This document shows, piece after piece, positions 28,194 to 39,093 of a DNA stretch of 64,000 bases. The position numbers and the translations under genes are program-made. Each line of letters starts with the position of its first letter. Position 1 is the stretch's first letter. The notes under the pieces are model-generated. The model made no database searches. It was not told the DNA's origin and was given only the letters and a program-made list of their open reading frames with translations. This DNA comes from Pseudoclavibacter sp. RFBB5 (GTDB lineage: Bacteria > Actinomycetota > Actinomycetes > Actinomycetales > Microbacteriaceae), in contig NZ_PSTZ01000010.1 of assembly GCF_002931555.1 (NCBI RefSeq), forward strand, positions 124,001 to 188,000. Direction: 5' to 3'.

Positions 28194-28288
28194 CCCCTAC
28201 CCGAGCAACTCGACCCCCGCCTCCGCGACAACCGCCCGCACCTCGTCGAGGTACCGCTGCGCCTGCTCGGTGAGGGGGATCGCGGAGT
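28194..28288. repeat. 95-bp direct repeat copy 2 (3' end of intact LysR gene)
   Basis: Contains the last 30 codons and stop of the LysR gene at 28197-29138. It matches 26970-27064 at 90 of 95 positions in the same orientation. The two copies enclose 1,129 bp holding only the DUF1016 gene. The pattern resembles an attachment-site duplication after integration at a gene 3' end; no integrase is visible. Confidence 0.8.
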
Positions 28289-29138
28289 GGCCGATCCAGC
28301 CGATCTCGATGCGTTCATCCACGTCCAGCGGCACCGCGACGATGCCGGGGTCGAGGTCATCACTGATGATGCCGGTCGAGATGGTGTAGCCGTCGAGGCC
28401 GATCATGAGGTTGAAGATCGTCGCCCGGTCGGAGACGCGAATCTCCCGTCTGCTCGACAGGGTCGAGAGGATCTCCTCAGCGAAGTAGAACGAGTTGTTC
28501 GCACCCTGGTCGAACGTGAGCCTGGGCAGGTCAGCCAAGTCGTCGAGCGTCGCACGCTTCCGGGACGCGAGCGGGTTCCGCCGCGAGACGAAGATGTGCG
28601 GCTGCGCGAGGAACAGCGGATGGAACACCAGGCCTGAATCCCGCAGCAGCTTGTCGATGACGTTCCCGTTGAAGTCGTTCCGATAGAGGAGACCGAGCTC
28701 GCTGCGGAGCGTCCGCACGTCCTCGATGATCTCCCACGTGCGGGTCTCGCGCAGCGAGAACTCGTACTCGGCCGCCCCGGTCGCCTTCACCATCCGCACA
28801 AACGCATCCACCGCGAACGAGTAATGCTGCGCCGACACCCCGAGCAGACGCCGCGACGGCGGACGACCCAGATACCGCTGCTCGAGGAGCGCCATCTGCT
28901 CGACCACCTGCTTCGCATACCGGAGGAACTCGGTGCCGTCAGTGGTGAGCGAGACGCCGCGCGCCGACCGAACGAGGAGGGCTCGACCCACGCGCGACTC
29001 GAGGTCCTTCATCGCCGCCGACATCGTCGGCTGGGCGACAAAGAGGACGTCAGCGGCGGCGCTGATCGAGCGCTCCGCGGCGACCTCCACGAAGTAGTGC
29101 AGCTGCTGCAGGGTCACGCCGTTCGATCGCCGACTCAT
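28197..29138 (-). CDS. LysR regulator, probably of mesXD
   Basis: This is a 313-residue LysR protein. The HTH is VTLQQLHYFVEVAAERSISAAADVLFVAQPTMSAAMKDLESRVG, and the effector domain follows. It is divergent from mesX with 121 bp between the starts, the classic LysR layout, and LysR genes neighbour mesXD in other bacteria. It probably activates the methionine synthase operon in response to a sulfur or methionine-pathway signal. Its 3' end forms one copy of a 95-bp direct repeat, so its last codons may have been replaced by recombination. Confidence 0.92.
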   Translation of the reverse strand: MSRRSNGVTLQQLHYFVEVAAERSISAAADVLFVAQPTMSAAMKDLESRVGRALLVRSARGVSLTTDGTEFLRYAKQVVEQMALLEQRYLGRPPSRRLLGVSAQHYSFAVDAFVRMVKATGAAEYEFSLRETRTWEIIEDVRTLRSELGLLYRNDFNGNVIDKLLRDSGLVFHPLFLAQPHIFVSRRNPLASRKRATLDDLADLPRLTFDQGANNSFYFAEEILSTLSSRREIRVSDRATIFNLMIGLDGYTISTGIISDDLDPGIVAVPLDVDERIEIGWIGHSAIPLTEQAQRYLDEVRAVVAEAGVELLG

Positions 29139-29145
29139 AGCCCAA

Positions 29146-29165
29146 AACTATAGTGACGAATAGTT
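29146..29165. promoter_or_regulatory. candidate LysR box between lysR and mesX
   Basis: Inverted repeat AACTAT (29146-29151) and ATAGTT (29160-29165) with an eight-base spacer, seven bases upstream of the LysR ATG. The AT-rich dyad overlaps the regulator's own promoter, as expected for an autoregulatory LysR site. Confidence 0.5.
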
Positions 29166-29259
29166 GCGACGGATTACCCGATAGCCAGCGCCCGCCTGCA
29201 CAATAAATGCATCCACGCCCACAGGCCTGCCGGCCTCACGACTCCCGGATTGGCCTCAC

Positions 29260-30252
29260 ATGGCGAACGACATCACGTTCAACATCACCACCACGCGCTT
29301 CGACGAGCACTACGCGCCGTCGGACAGCTCCCGCATCACCACGAACTTCGCCAACCTGGCACGCGGCGAGCACCGCCAGCAGAACCTCCGCAACGCGCTC
29401 ACGATGATCGACCGGCGCTTCAACGACCTCGCCCGCTGGGACAACCCCACCGGCGACCGCTACACGCTCGAGCTCGACATCATCTCCGCCTCGCTGCAGT
29501 TCGACGACGACGGCGACGACCGGGAGTTCCCACTCCTCGAGGTCCTCGACATCGGCATCGTCGACCAGCAGACCGGCAAGCGCCACCAGGGCATCGTGGG
29601 CAACAACTTCTCCTCCTACCTGCGCGACTACGACTTCAGCGTTCTGCTGCCAGCCGCGAACGCGGGCGGCACCGGGTTCACCCTGCCGGACGGCTTCGGC
29701 GAGCTGCACGGCAAGCTCTTCCAGCATTTCCTCGACTCCCCCGCCTACCAGGAGCGGTTCCACAAGGCCCCCGTCATCTGCATCAGCGTCTCCACGAGCA
29801 AGACCTACACGCGCACCGACAACCACCACCCGGTCCTCGGCGTCGAGTACCGGCAGGACGACTACTCGCTGACCGACCAGTACTTCGGCAAGATGGGCCT
29901 GCAGGTCCGCTACTTCATGCCGCCAGGCAGCGTCGCGCCCCTCGCCTTCTACTTCCGCGGCGACCTGCTGAGCGACTACTCGCTCCTCGAGCTCACCGGC
30001 ACGATCAGCACCATGGAAGCGTTCCAGAAGATCTACCGCCCCGAGATCTACAACGCCAACTCAGCCGCCGCGAACGTCTACAGCCCCACGCTCGACCAGC
30101 ACGACTTCTCCCGCACCGAGATCGGCTACGACCGCGAAGAGCGCAGCCAGCTCGCGAAGACACAGGGCGCGTACACGGCCGAGCACTTCGTGAAGCCGCA
30201 CGGCGACGTGCTGGATGCGTGGGCCGCCAACTACTCCGTCTCCGCCCGATGA
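29260..30252 (+). CDS. mesX: MesX (DUF1852), accessory to folate-independent methionine synthase
   Basis: This is a 330-residue DUF1852 protein, full length for the family (MANDITFNITTTRFDEHYAPSDSSRITTNFANLARGEHRQQNLRNAL at the N-terminus). DUF1852 members have been named MesX and are required with MesD for methionine synthesis in bacteria using this folate-independent, oxygen-dependent route. MesX has been proposed to be an oxygenase-like partner, but its reaction is not established. It overlaps or abuts mesD and is divergent from the LysR regulator. Confidence 0.9.
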   Translation: MANDITFNITTTRFDEHYAPSDSSRITTNFANLARGEHRQQNLRNALTMIDRRFNDLARWDNPTGDRYTLELDIISASLQFDDDGDDREFPLLEVLDIGIVDQQTGKRHQGIVGNNFSSYLRDYDFSVLLPAANAGGTGFTLPDGFGELHGKLFQHFLDSPAYQERFHKAPVICISVSTSKTYTRTDNHHPVLGVEYRQDDYSLTDQYFGKMGLQVRYFMPPGSVAPLAFYFRGDLLSDYSLLELTGTISTMEAFQKIYRPEIYNANSAAANVYSPTLDQHDFSRTEIGYDREERSQLAKTQGAYTAEHFVKPHGDVLDAWAANYSVSAR

Positions 30253-30272
30253 CCGACGAAGGATCGACGATC

Positions 30273-31307
30273 ATGAACACCCTCCTCCCCGTTGCCAGCG
30301 TTGGCAGCCTGCCCAAGCCGTCGTGGCTCGCGAAGCCCGAGGTCCTCTGGTCTCCCTGGGAGCTCGAGGGCGCAACGCTCGTCGAAGGCAAGCAGGATGC
30401 GCTGCGCATCGCCGTGCAGGAACAGCGCCGACGCGGCGTCGACATCATCAGCGACGGCGAGCAGACCCGTCAGCACTTCGTGACGACGTTCATCGAGCAC
30501 CTCGAGGGCGTCGACTTCGAGAACCGCGAGACGGTCCGCATCCGCGACCGCTACGACGCGAGCGTCCCCACGGTCGTCGGCGCCGTCAGCCGCAAGCAGC
30601 CCGTCTTCCTCGACGACGCGAAGTTCCTGCGCGCACAGACCGACCAGCCCATCAAGTGGGCGCTCCCAGGGCCGATGACGATGATCGACACCCTCTCCGA
30701 CCGGCACTACAAGAGCCGCGAGAAGCTGGCGTGGGAGTTCGCGACCATCCTCAACCAGGAAGCCAAGGAGCTCGAAGCGGCCGGCGTCGACATCATCCAG
30801 TTCGACGAGCCCGCCTTCAACGTCTTCTTCGACGACGTGGCGGACTGGGGAGTCGCAGCCCTCGAGCGCGCGGCAGAGGGCCTGCGCGCCGAGACGGTCG
30901 TGCACATCTGCTACGGCTACGGCATCAAGGCCAACAACGACTGGAAGGCGACCCTCGGGGCCGAGTGGCGCCAGTACGAGCGGACGTTCCCGCTCATCCA
31001 GAAGTCCTCCATCGACATCGTGTCGCTCGAGAGCCACCACTCCCATGTGCCGACGGACCTCGTCGAGCTCATCCGCGGCAAGAAGGTCATGCTCGGCGCC
31101 ATCGACGTGGCAAGCGAGCAGATCGAGACGCCGGAAGAGGTCGCCGACACCCTCCGCAAGGCGCTCCAGTTCGTGGATGCAGACAAGCTCATCGCGAGCA
31201 CCAACTGCGGCATGGCTCCCCTGCCGCGCGACGTCGCCTACGGCAAGCTGAGCGCGCTGGCTGCGGGCGCTGCGATCCTGCGGGCAGAGCTGGGCGAGCA
31301 GGCCTAG
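30273..31307 (+). CDS. mesD: MesD core methionine synthase
   Basis: This is a 344-residue protein of the MetE C-terminal-domain type, lacking the N-terminal half of MetE, so it is a core methionine synthase. ASVGSLPKPSWL, SDGEQTRQHFVTTFIEHLEGVDFENRETVRIRDRYDASVPTVVG and the zinc ligands (HICYGYG and the Cys in ASTNCGMAPL) fit MesD. It transfers a methyl group to homocysteine without folate as donor; the donor in vivo is unsettled. ATG 30273 has GAAGGA nine bases upstream and is preferred; ATG 30249 overlaps the mesX stop. It forms an operon with mesX. Confidence 0.92.
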   Translation: MNTLLPVASVGSLPKPSWLAKPEVLWSPWELEGATLVEGKQDALRIAVQEQRRRGVDIISDGEQTRQHFVTTFIEHLEGVDFENRETVRIRDRYDASVPTVVGAVSRKQPVFLDDAKFLRAQTDQPIKWALPGPMTMIDTLSDRHYKSREKLAWEFATILNQEAKELEAAGVDIIQFDEPAFNVFFDDVADWGVAALERAAEGLRAETVVHICYGYGIKANNDWKATLGAEWRQYERTFPLIQKSSIDIVSLESHHSHVPTDLVELIRGKKVMLGAIDVASEQIETPEEVADTLRKALQFVDADKLIASTNCGMAPLPRDVAYGKLSALAAGAAILRAELGEQA

Positions 31308-31359
31308 CCGCTCGCCCGGAATGAACGCGACGGGGTCGGGTGCGCCGGTCAGCTACGAC

Positions 31360-31962
31360 CTAGACGCGCCCGGCCCCGAGCCGTCCGTGCGACGCTTCGA
31401 GGTAGCAGTTTCCGCACATCGACTCGTAGCTGACCTCGCCCTGGTCGATCGCGACCTGGCCGCCGTCGAACACGAACTCGCCAGCGACGCGGCGACCGTT
31501 GAAGATCGCTTTCCGTCCGCAGCGGCAGATCGTCTTGAGCTCCTCCAGCGAGTGCGCGATCTCGAGCAGCCGCTGGCTGCCGGGGAATGCGATCGTCTGG
31601 AAGTCGGTGCGGATGCCGTACGCGAGCACGGGGATGCCGTCGAGCACCGCGATGCGCAGCAGCTCGTCGACCTGCCAGGTCGTCAGGAACTGCGCCTCGT
31701 CGACGAGCAGGCATGAGATGGGCTGCCCGTCGGCGACCAGCGCCGCGAGCTGCTCTCGGGGACTGTCCTCGGCACCCACGAGGATCTCGACGCGCCTCGT
31801 CATGCCGAGGCGAGAGGCGATCTCGCCCTCGGCCTTCGTGTCGACCGCGGGCTTCGCGAGCACAACCCGGTGCCCGCGCTCCTCGTAGTTGAACGCCGCC
31901 TGCAGCAGGGCCGTCGACTTGCCCGAGTTCATCGCCCCGTAGCGGAAGTACAGCTTGGCCAT
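31360..31962 (-). CDS. tdk: thymidine kinase
   Basis: This is a 200-residue type II thymidine kinase for dTMP salvage. GAMNSGKSTALLQ is the P-loop, LLVDEAQFLT carries the Walker B, and the zinc-binding cysteines lie in CRCGRKA and CGNCYLEASH. ATG 31962 with AGGAGG five to eight bases upstream replaces a longer open frame. It faces the end of the mesD operon. Confidence 0.95.
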   Translation of the reverse strand: MAKLYFRYGAMNSGKSTALLQAAFNYEERGHRVVLAKPAVDTKAEGEIASRLGMTRRVEILVGAEDSPREQLAALVADGQPISCLLVDEAQFLTTWQVDELLRIAVLDGIPVLAYGIRTDFQTIAFPGSQRLLEIAHSLEELKTICRCGRKAIFNGRRVAGEFVFDGGQVAIDQGEVSYESMCGNCYLEASHGRLGAGRV

Positions 31963-32053
31963 GGTCCTCCTCGTTTCAGGGCTGAGCCCGGTCGATCGTA
32001 CCCGCACGCAACGGCATGCGCCCACCCCGCGGCGCCGACGCCGACGTGCGACG

Positions 32054-32563
32054 TCAGAGCCGCTTGACCATCTCCAGCTCCCGCTTCCGCCGGTTCAGCG
32101 GGTACGGAATCGTGGAACCCGTCGCGACGAACCCGCGCCGCTCGTACGCAGCCCGAGCCCGGTCGTTGTCCTCGTGCACGTGCAGCATGAGACCGGATGC
32201 GCGCGACGACGCCCACGCCTCGACCTCGCCGAGCAGCGCATCCGTCACCCCCGCCGCCGGGCCCCGGTAGCCCTCCGCCACGTAGACGCTCACGAGCATG
32301 GGCCACGGCTCGTCCCTGAAGGAGACGCAGCCCATCGTGCCGACCCAGCTGCCGTCTTCGAGCTCGGCGACGAGCGAGATGCCGTCGGCGGCCGCGCCCC
32401 GCGCGCCACGCCTGCGCCACTCCCGCTCATCATGGCCGAACGCCTCCGCGAGGGTTTCCGTGTACGCGATCGGGGTGTCCTTGAGCATCTCGATCCTGAT
32501 CGCCCGCACCGCCCGCCAGTCATCTGGCGTCGTCGCACGAATCGTGAACTGAGCTTCGGTCAT
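32054..32563 (-). CDS. GNAT family N-acetyltransferase
   Basis: This is a 169-residue GNAT protein. The acetyl-CoA motif region is VSVYVAEGYRGPAAGVTDALLGEVEAWA, and LMLHVHEDNDRARAAYERRGFVATGSTIPYPLN is the typical C-terminal half. The substrate is unknown. It lies 91 bp upstream of tdk on the same strand and is divergent from the APC permease. Confidence 0.9.
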   Translation of the reverse strand: MTEAQFTIRATTPDDWRAVRAIRIEMLKDTPIAYTETLAEAFGHDEREWRRRGARGAAADGISLVAELEDGSWVGTMGCVSFRDEPWPMLVSVYVAEGYRGPAAGVTDALLGEVEAWASSRASGLMLHVHEDNDRARAAYERRGFVATGSTIPYPLNRRKRELEMVKRL

Positions 32564-32651
32564 CGCACGAGCGTACTCGCCGCGCGGCGTTCACCTGCCG
32601 CCTCTATCGTCACCTCGACAGCACGGTGGCACGGACGAGGTGAGGCAGCGG

Positions 32652-33890
32652 ATGACGACAGGTGCGGGGCCCAGGAAGATCGGCACTCTCGGCGCGACGG
32701 CCATCGGCGTCTCCGCGATGCTCGGCGCCGGAGTCTTCTCCGCCTTCGCCCCGGCGGCACAGGCTGCGGGCGGCTGGCTCCTCCTGAGCCTCGCGGTCGC
32801 GCTCGCCGTGGCCGCGAGCAACGCCGCCTCGACCGCGCAGCTCGCGCGCCAGCATCCGGGAGCAGGCGGCGTGTACCTCTACGGCCGCGAGCAGCTCGGC
32901 GAGTGGCCGGGGTTCCTCGCCGGCTGGGGGTTCGTGATCGGCAAGACGGCGTCGGTCGCCGCCATGGCCATCACCGCCGCCGCCTACCTCGTGCCCGAGC
33001 CCTTCGCCCGGCCGGTCGCGCTCGCCGTGCTGCTCGCCGTCACGGCGGCCGGGATGCTCGGCATCACGCGCACCGCAACCGTCGCGACGGTCATCGGCAG
33101 CGTGGTGATCGCTGGGCTGATCGGCGTCATGATCGTCGCGCAGGTCTCTCCGCCGATGTTCGGGTCAGCGAGCGGCGACGATGCCCTGTTCTCGGCGCAC
33201 GGGGTGCTGCAGGGGGCCGGCATCCTGTTCTTCGCTTTCGCCGGTTACGCCCGCGTCGCGACGCTCTCCGAGGAGGTGCGCCATCCAAGGCGCACCGTCC
33301 CGCGGGCGATGTTCCTGTCGTTCGTGATCGTGAGCGCCCTGCTGGCCGCACTCGGCTGGGTCCTCCTCACCATGCTCGGTCCAGGAAGACTCGCGCTCAC
33401 CCCGGCCCCGATCGCGGCGCTCGTCGAAACCCAGCCCGTCGCAGTCGCCGCGGTCAGCATCCTCGCCGCCTTCTCGTCGATCGGCGCGCTCTCGGCCGTC
33501 CTCGCAGGCAGCTCCCGCACCGCCATGGCGATGGGGCGTCGAGGTGACCTCCCCGGTGCGCTGGCGCAGCAGCATCCGTCGACCGCGGTGCCGAGAGCCG
33601 CGGTGCTGGCCGTCGCGGTCGGCGCCGCCCTGCTCATCTGCGTCGGCGACATCCGCGAGGTCATCGGCTTCTCGAGCGCCGGCGTGCTCGTCTACTACCT
33701 GGTCGCCAACCTCAGCGCCCTCACGCAGGCGCGGGAGCACCGCAGCGCGCCCCGCGCCCTGTCGCTCTTCGGCGCCGCGGGCTGCGTCGCCCTTGTCGTC
33801 ACCCTGCCACCGCTCGCCCTGGTGTCTGCCCTCGCGGTCTTCCTCGTCGGCGTCGTCGCGCGCCTCGTGCTTCGGGCGAGACACGGCTGA
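32652..33890 (+). CDS. APC superfamily amino acid/amine permease
   Basis: This is a 412-residue membrane protein with about twelve helices. IGTLGATAIGVSAMLGAGVFSAFAPAA in helix 1 carries the G-A-G substrate-binding break typical of APC transporters, and the helix 6 region is ILFFAFAGYARVATLSEEVRHPRR. ATG 32652 follows GAGG (32642-32645). The substrate is unknown. It is convergent with mqo across a hairpin-rich gap. Confidence 0.88.
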   Translation: MTTGAGPRKIGTLGATAIGVSAMLGAGVFSAFAPAAQAAGGWLLLSLAVALAVAASNAASTAQLARQHPGAGGVYLYGREQLGEWPGFLAGWGFVIGKTASVAAMAITAAAYLVPEPFARPVALAVLLAVTAAGMLGITRTATVATVIGSVVIAGLIGVMIVAQVSPPMFGSASGDDALFSAHGVLQGAGILFFAFAGYARVATLSEEVRHPRRTVPRAMFLSFVIVSALLAALGWVLLTMLGPGRLALTPAPIAALVETQPVAVAAVSILAAFSSIGALSAVLAGSSRTAMAMGRRGDLPGALAQQHPSTAVPRAAVLAVAVGAALLICVGDIREVIGFSSAGVLVYYLVANLSALTQAREHRSAPRALSLFGAAGCVALVVTLPPLALVSALAVFLVGVVARLVLRARHG

Positions 33891-34239
33891 CCGAGCGCTC
33901 GCAGCCACGTGGCGCGTGGCCGCGGTTGCGCCCGCGTGGCGCGTGTCCGCAGCAACGCGTCCGCGCCACAGCGGCTCGCGGCACGAACGGGCTCGACGCG
34001 GACAGTCACGGTGACGAGGCGACGAACATCGCCCGCTGAAGCAGCATTTTCGACCTGACGTCACCTTGACTGGCACATGAGGTGTCGACAACGACGCAGA
34101 CCCACATCACCATGACCCCCTGGCGCGGTGAGAGCTCGAAGGCCCCAGCGCTCCGCACGCCAGCGAGGCCGCCCCGCGTGTGGGGGACGGCCTCGGTGGC
34201 GTGCGGTGACGGGCCGGGGTGTTGCCCCGGCCGAGGCCC
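33891..34239. other. intergenic region between convergent APC permease and mqo
   Basis: 349 bp without a supported gene. It contains a CGTGGCGCGTG motif twice near 33915-33960, and two GC-rich hairpins: 34164-34195 (CGAGGCCG/CGGCCTCG arms) and 34212-34232 (GGCCGGGG/CCCCGGCC). The latter two end transcription from either side. Confidence 0.6.
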
Positions 34240-35730
34240 CTAGTGCGCGTTCAGCTCGAGCGCCTTGGCGCTGGCTGACTGCGTCGAGTCTGCGAGCTCC
34301 GCCGACGCGTTGACGTCGGTGCCGAGGCTCGGAACGAGTGCCTCCAGCTTCGGCGCCCACTCCGCCTTCTTGTCGGGGTAGCAGCGGCCGAGCAGGTCGA
34401 TCATGACCGGGACGGCGACGGATGCGCCGGGCGAGGCGCCGAGGAGGCCAGCGATCGAACCGTCCTTCTTCGCGACGACCTCGGTGCCCATCTGCAGGAT
34501 TCCACCGCGCTTAGGGTCCTTCTTCATGACCTGCACGCGCTGACCGGCCGTGATGAGGCGCCAGTCGGCGGCGTTCGCCTCGGGGAAGAACTCCTTGAGC
34601 TGCTCGAACTTCTTGTCCTTGCTCGCGAGCACCTGACCGACGAGGTAGGTGACGAGGTCGAAGTTGTCCTTCGCGACGGCGAGCATCGGGATGAGGTTGT
34701 GCGGGCGCAGCGACTTGATGAGGTCGAGGTAGCTGCCCGTCTTGAGGTACTTGGGGCTGAAGCCCGCGTACGGCCCGAACATGAGGGCGGGCTTGCCGTC
34801 GACGACGCGGGTGTCGAGGTGCGGCACCGACATGGGCGGGGCACCGACCGATGCTTTGCCGTAGACCTTCGCGAGGTGCTTCTCGACCACCGCGGGGTTG
34901 TCGGTGCGCAGGAACTGTCCGGAGATCGGGAAGCCGCCGTAGCCCTTGATCTCCTCGATGCCCGACTTCTGGAGGAGCGGGAGCGCCCCGCCGCCAGCTC
35001 CGACGAACACGAAGCGCGCGCGGGTGACGTTCTTGCGGCCCTTCTGCTCGCCAGCGAGCTGCTGCGTCGCGATCTGCCAGATGCCGTCGCGCTGCTGGCG
35101 GAGCGCGATGACCTCCGTGTTGAGGCGCAGCACGGCGCCGCGGTCGACGAGGCCCTGCACGAGCTTGTGGGTGAGCGAGCCGAAGTCGACGTCGGTGCCC
35201 GCGGCAACGCGCGTCGCCGCGATCTTCTCGCCTGCCGGTCGGCCTTCGACGAGCGTCGGAGCCCAGGCCTTGATGACCTCCGGGTCGTCCGAGAACTCCA
35301 TCGTCGAGAAGAGGGGCTCGGTCTTGAGCAGCTCGAAGCGGCGGCGCAGGAAGTCGACGTTCTCGGCCCCACGCACGAACGTCATGTGCGGCACGGAGTT
35401 GATGAAGCCAGACGGCTCGGGCAGCTCGCCGGCCTCGACGAGCGTGGCCCAGAACTGGCGCGACACCTGGAACTGCTCGTTGATCTGGATCGCCTTGGAC
35501 GCGTCGATGACGCCGTCCTTCTCAGGCGTGTAGTTGAGCTCGCAGAGGGCGGCGTGGCCCGTGCCTGCGTTGTTCCACGGGCTCGAGCTCTCCTGAGCGA
35601 GCCCGTCGAGTCGCTCGATGATCTTGATGCTCCACTCGGGCTCGAGCTTCGAGAGCAGCGAGCCGAGGGTGGCACTCATGATGCCCCCGCCGATCAGAAC
35701 GACGTCGTAGATCTTCTGTGAATCAGTCAC
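34240..35730 (-). CDS. mqo: malate:quinone oxidoreductase
   Basis: This is a 496-residue FAD enzyme that oxidises malate to oxaloacetate and reduces membrane quinone, the usual actinobacterial TCA route. [22 protein letters not shown] is the FAD motif; [28 protein letters not shown] and [19 protein letters not shown] are characteristic Mqo blocks. It is a peripheral membrane protein. Strong hairpins follow its stop. Confidence 0.95.
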   Translation of the reverse strand: MTDSQKIYDVVLIGGGIMSATLGSLLSKLEPEWSIKIIERLDGLAQESSSPWNNAGTGHAALCELNYTPEKDGVIDASKAIQINEQFQVSRQFWATLVEAGELPEPSGFINSVPHMTFVRGAENVDFLRRRFELLKTEPLFSTMEFSDDPEVIKAWAPTLVEGRPAGEKIAATRVAAGTDVDFGSLTHKLVQGLVDRGAVLRLNTEVIALRQQRDGIWQIATQQLAGEQKGRKNVTRARFVFVGAGGGALPLLQKSGIEEIKGYGGFPISGQFLRTDNPAVVEKHLAKVYGKASVGAPPMSVPHLDTRVVDGKPALMFGPYAGFSPKYLKTGSYLDLIKSLRPHNLIPMLAVAKDNFDLVTYLVGQVLASKDKKFEQLKEFFPEANAADWRLITAGQRVQVMKKDPKRGGILQMGTEVVAKKDGSIAGLLGASPGASVAVPVMIDLLGRCYPDKKAEWAPKLEALVPSLGTDVNASAELADSTQSASAKALELNAH

Positions 35731-35868
35731 CGAATCAGTCTACGACGGGGGCGGATGCGCATCCGCTTCACGTGGGTGGTGCGGCCTGCACATTCGCCCG
35801 TTTTTGCTGTTTTCGAATGCCCCACGCCCGAAACAGGGGACGGTCCACCCCGACCACGGCCGCGAACG

Positions 35869-35898
35869 CAAAAACGGACGCCCGCGAGGGGCGTCCGT
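35869..35898 (-). terminator. Rho-independent terminator of asd
   Basis: Stem ACGGACGCCC (35874-35883) with GGGCGTCCGT (35889-35898). Read on the minus strand a TTTTT run follows the stem. It is 24 bp beyond the asd stop. Confidence 0.85.
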
Positions 35899-35921
35899 TC
35901 TTGTGCGTGCGAGCTCGGCGG

Positions 35922-38271
<2,350 letters not shown>

Positions 38272-38454
38272 GTGTCTTGTCTCCTCCGGTTCAGGATGCG
38301 CGTCGAGCTGTGCCCGCGCGCCACAAGCTCCCATCCTATCCGGCGGGGGCATGCCGTTCCTAGCGCGGGCCGCGTTCGTTTCCGTTGATTGCAGGCCCGT
38401 GACCGAGTGGCGACATCCCGGTGGTCGGTGAGGGCGGCGGGTGTCGTGAGCCGG

Positions 38455-39051
38455 TCAGTCGATGGCGCGGCGTCCGGAGAAGGCGCGGCCGAGGGTGATC
38501 TCGTCCGCGTACTCGAGGTCGCCCCCGACGGGGAGGCCGGAGGCGAGCCTCGACACGGGGACGCCGATGCTCGTGAGGAGCCTGCTCAGGTAGGAGGCTG
38601 TGGCGTCGCCTTCGAGGTTCGGGTCGGTCGCGACGATGACCTCCTTCACCTCACCGGACTCGAGCCGGGCGAGGAGGGTGCGGATGTTCAGGTCGTCGGG
38701 CCCGATGCCCTCCATGGGGTTGATGGCGCCGCCGAGGACGTGGAAGAGCCCGCTGAACTCGCGGGTGCGCTCGATGGCGGCCACGTCCTTCGGCTCCTCG
38801 ACGACGCAGATGACGGTGCGGTCGCGGCGCGGGTCGCGGCACACGTTGCACTCCGGGCCCTCGCTGACGTTGCCGCAGACGGTGCAGAACTGCACCCGCT
38901 CGCGGACGGTCGCGAGGATCTGCGCGAGCCGCGACACATCGAACGACTGCGTCTGCACGATGTGGAACGCGATGCGCTGCGCGGACTTGGGGCCGACGCC
39001 TGGCAGCCGACCGAGTTCGTCGATGAGGTCCTGGATGATGCCTTCATACAT
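38455..39051 (-). CDS. recR: recombination mediator RecR
   Basis: This is a 198-residue protein with HhH DNA-binding segment [20 protein letters not shown], zinc finger [16 protein letters not shown], and Toprim domain [20 protein letters not shown]. It works with RecF/RecO to load RecA. It lies 42 bp after dnaX, the conserved gene order. Confidence 0.97.
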   Translation of the reverse strand: MYEGIIQDLIDELGRLPGVGPKSAQRIAFHIVQTQSFDVSRLAQILATVRERVQFCTVCGNVSEGPECNVCRDPRRDRTVICVVEEPKDVAAIERTREFSGLFHVLGGAINPMEGIGPDDLNIRTLLARLESGEVKEVIVATDPNLEGDATASYLSRLLTSIGVPVSRLASGLPVGGDLEYADEITLGRAFSGRRAID

Positions 39052-39093
39052 GGGTCAGAGTCCCCGGCCTTCGGATGATGCTGCAGACACGGC

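Noticed and set aside
26970-28288. Insertion sequence
   Set aside because: No transposase is encoded and the ends are long direct, not inverted, repeats, so an IS element does not fit.
29250-31307. A single 685-residue frame across mesX and mesD
   Set aside because: Its first 330 residues are a low-complexity out-of-frame reading of mesX; mesD starts at 30273 or 30249 within it.
33891-34160. Possible short gene between the APC permease and mqo
   Set aside because: Short frames only, without ribosome site or domain; two CGTGGCGCGTG motifs are not enough to assign a function.
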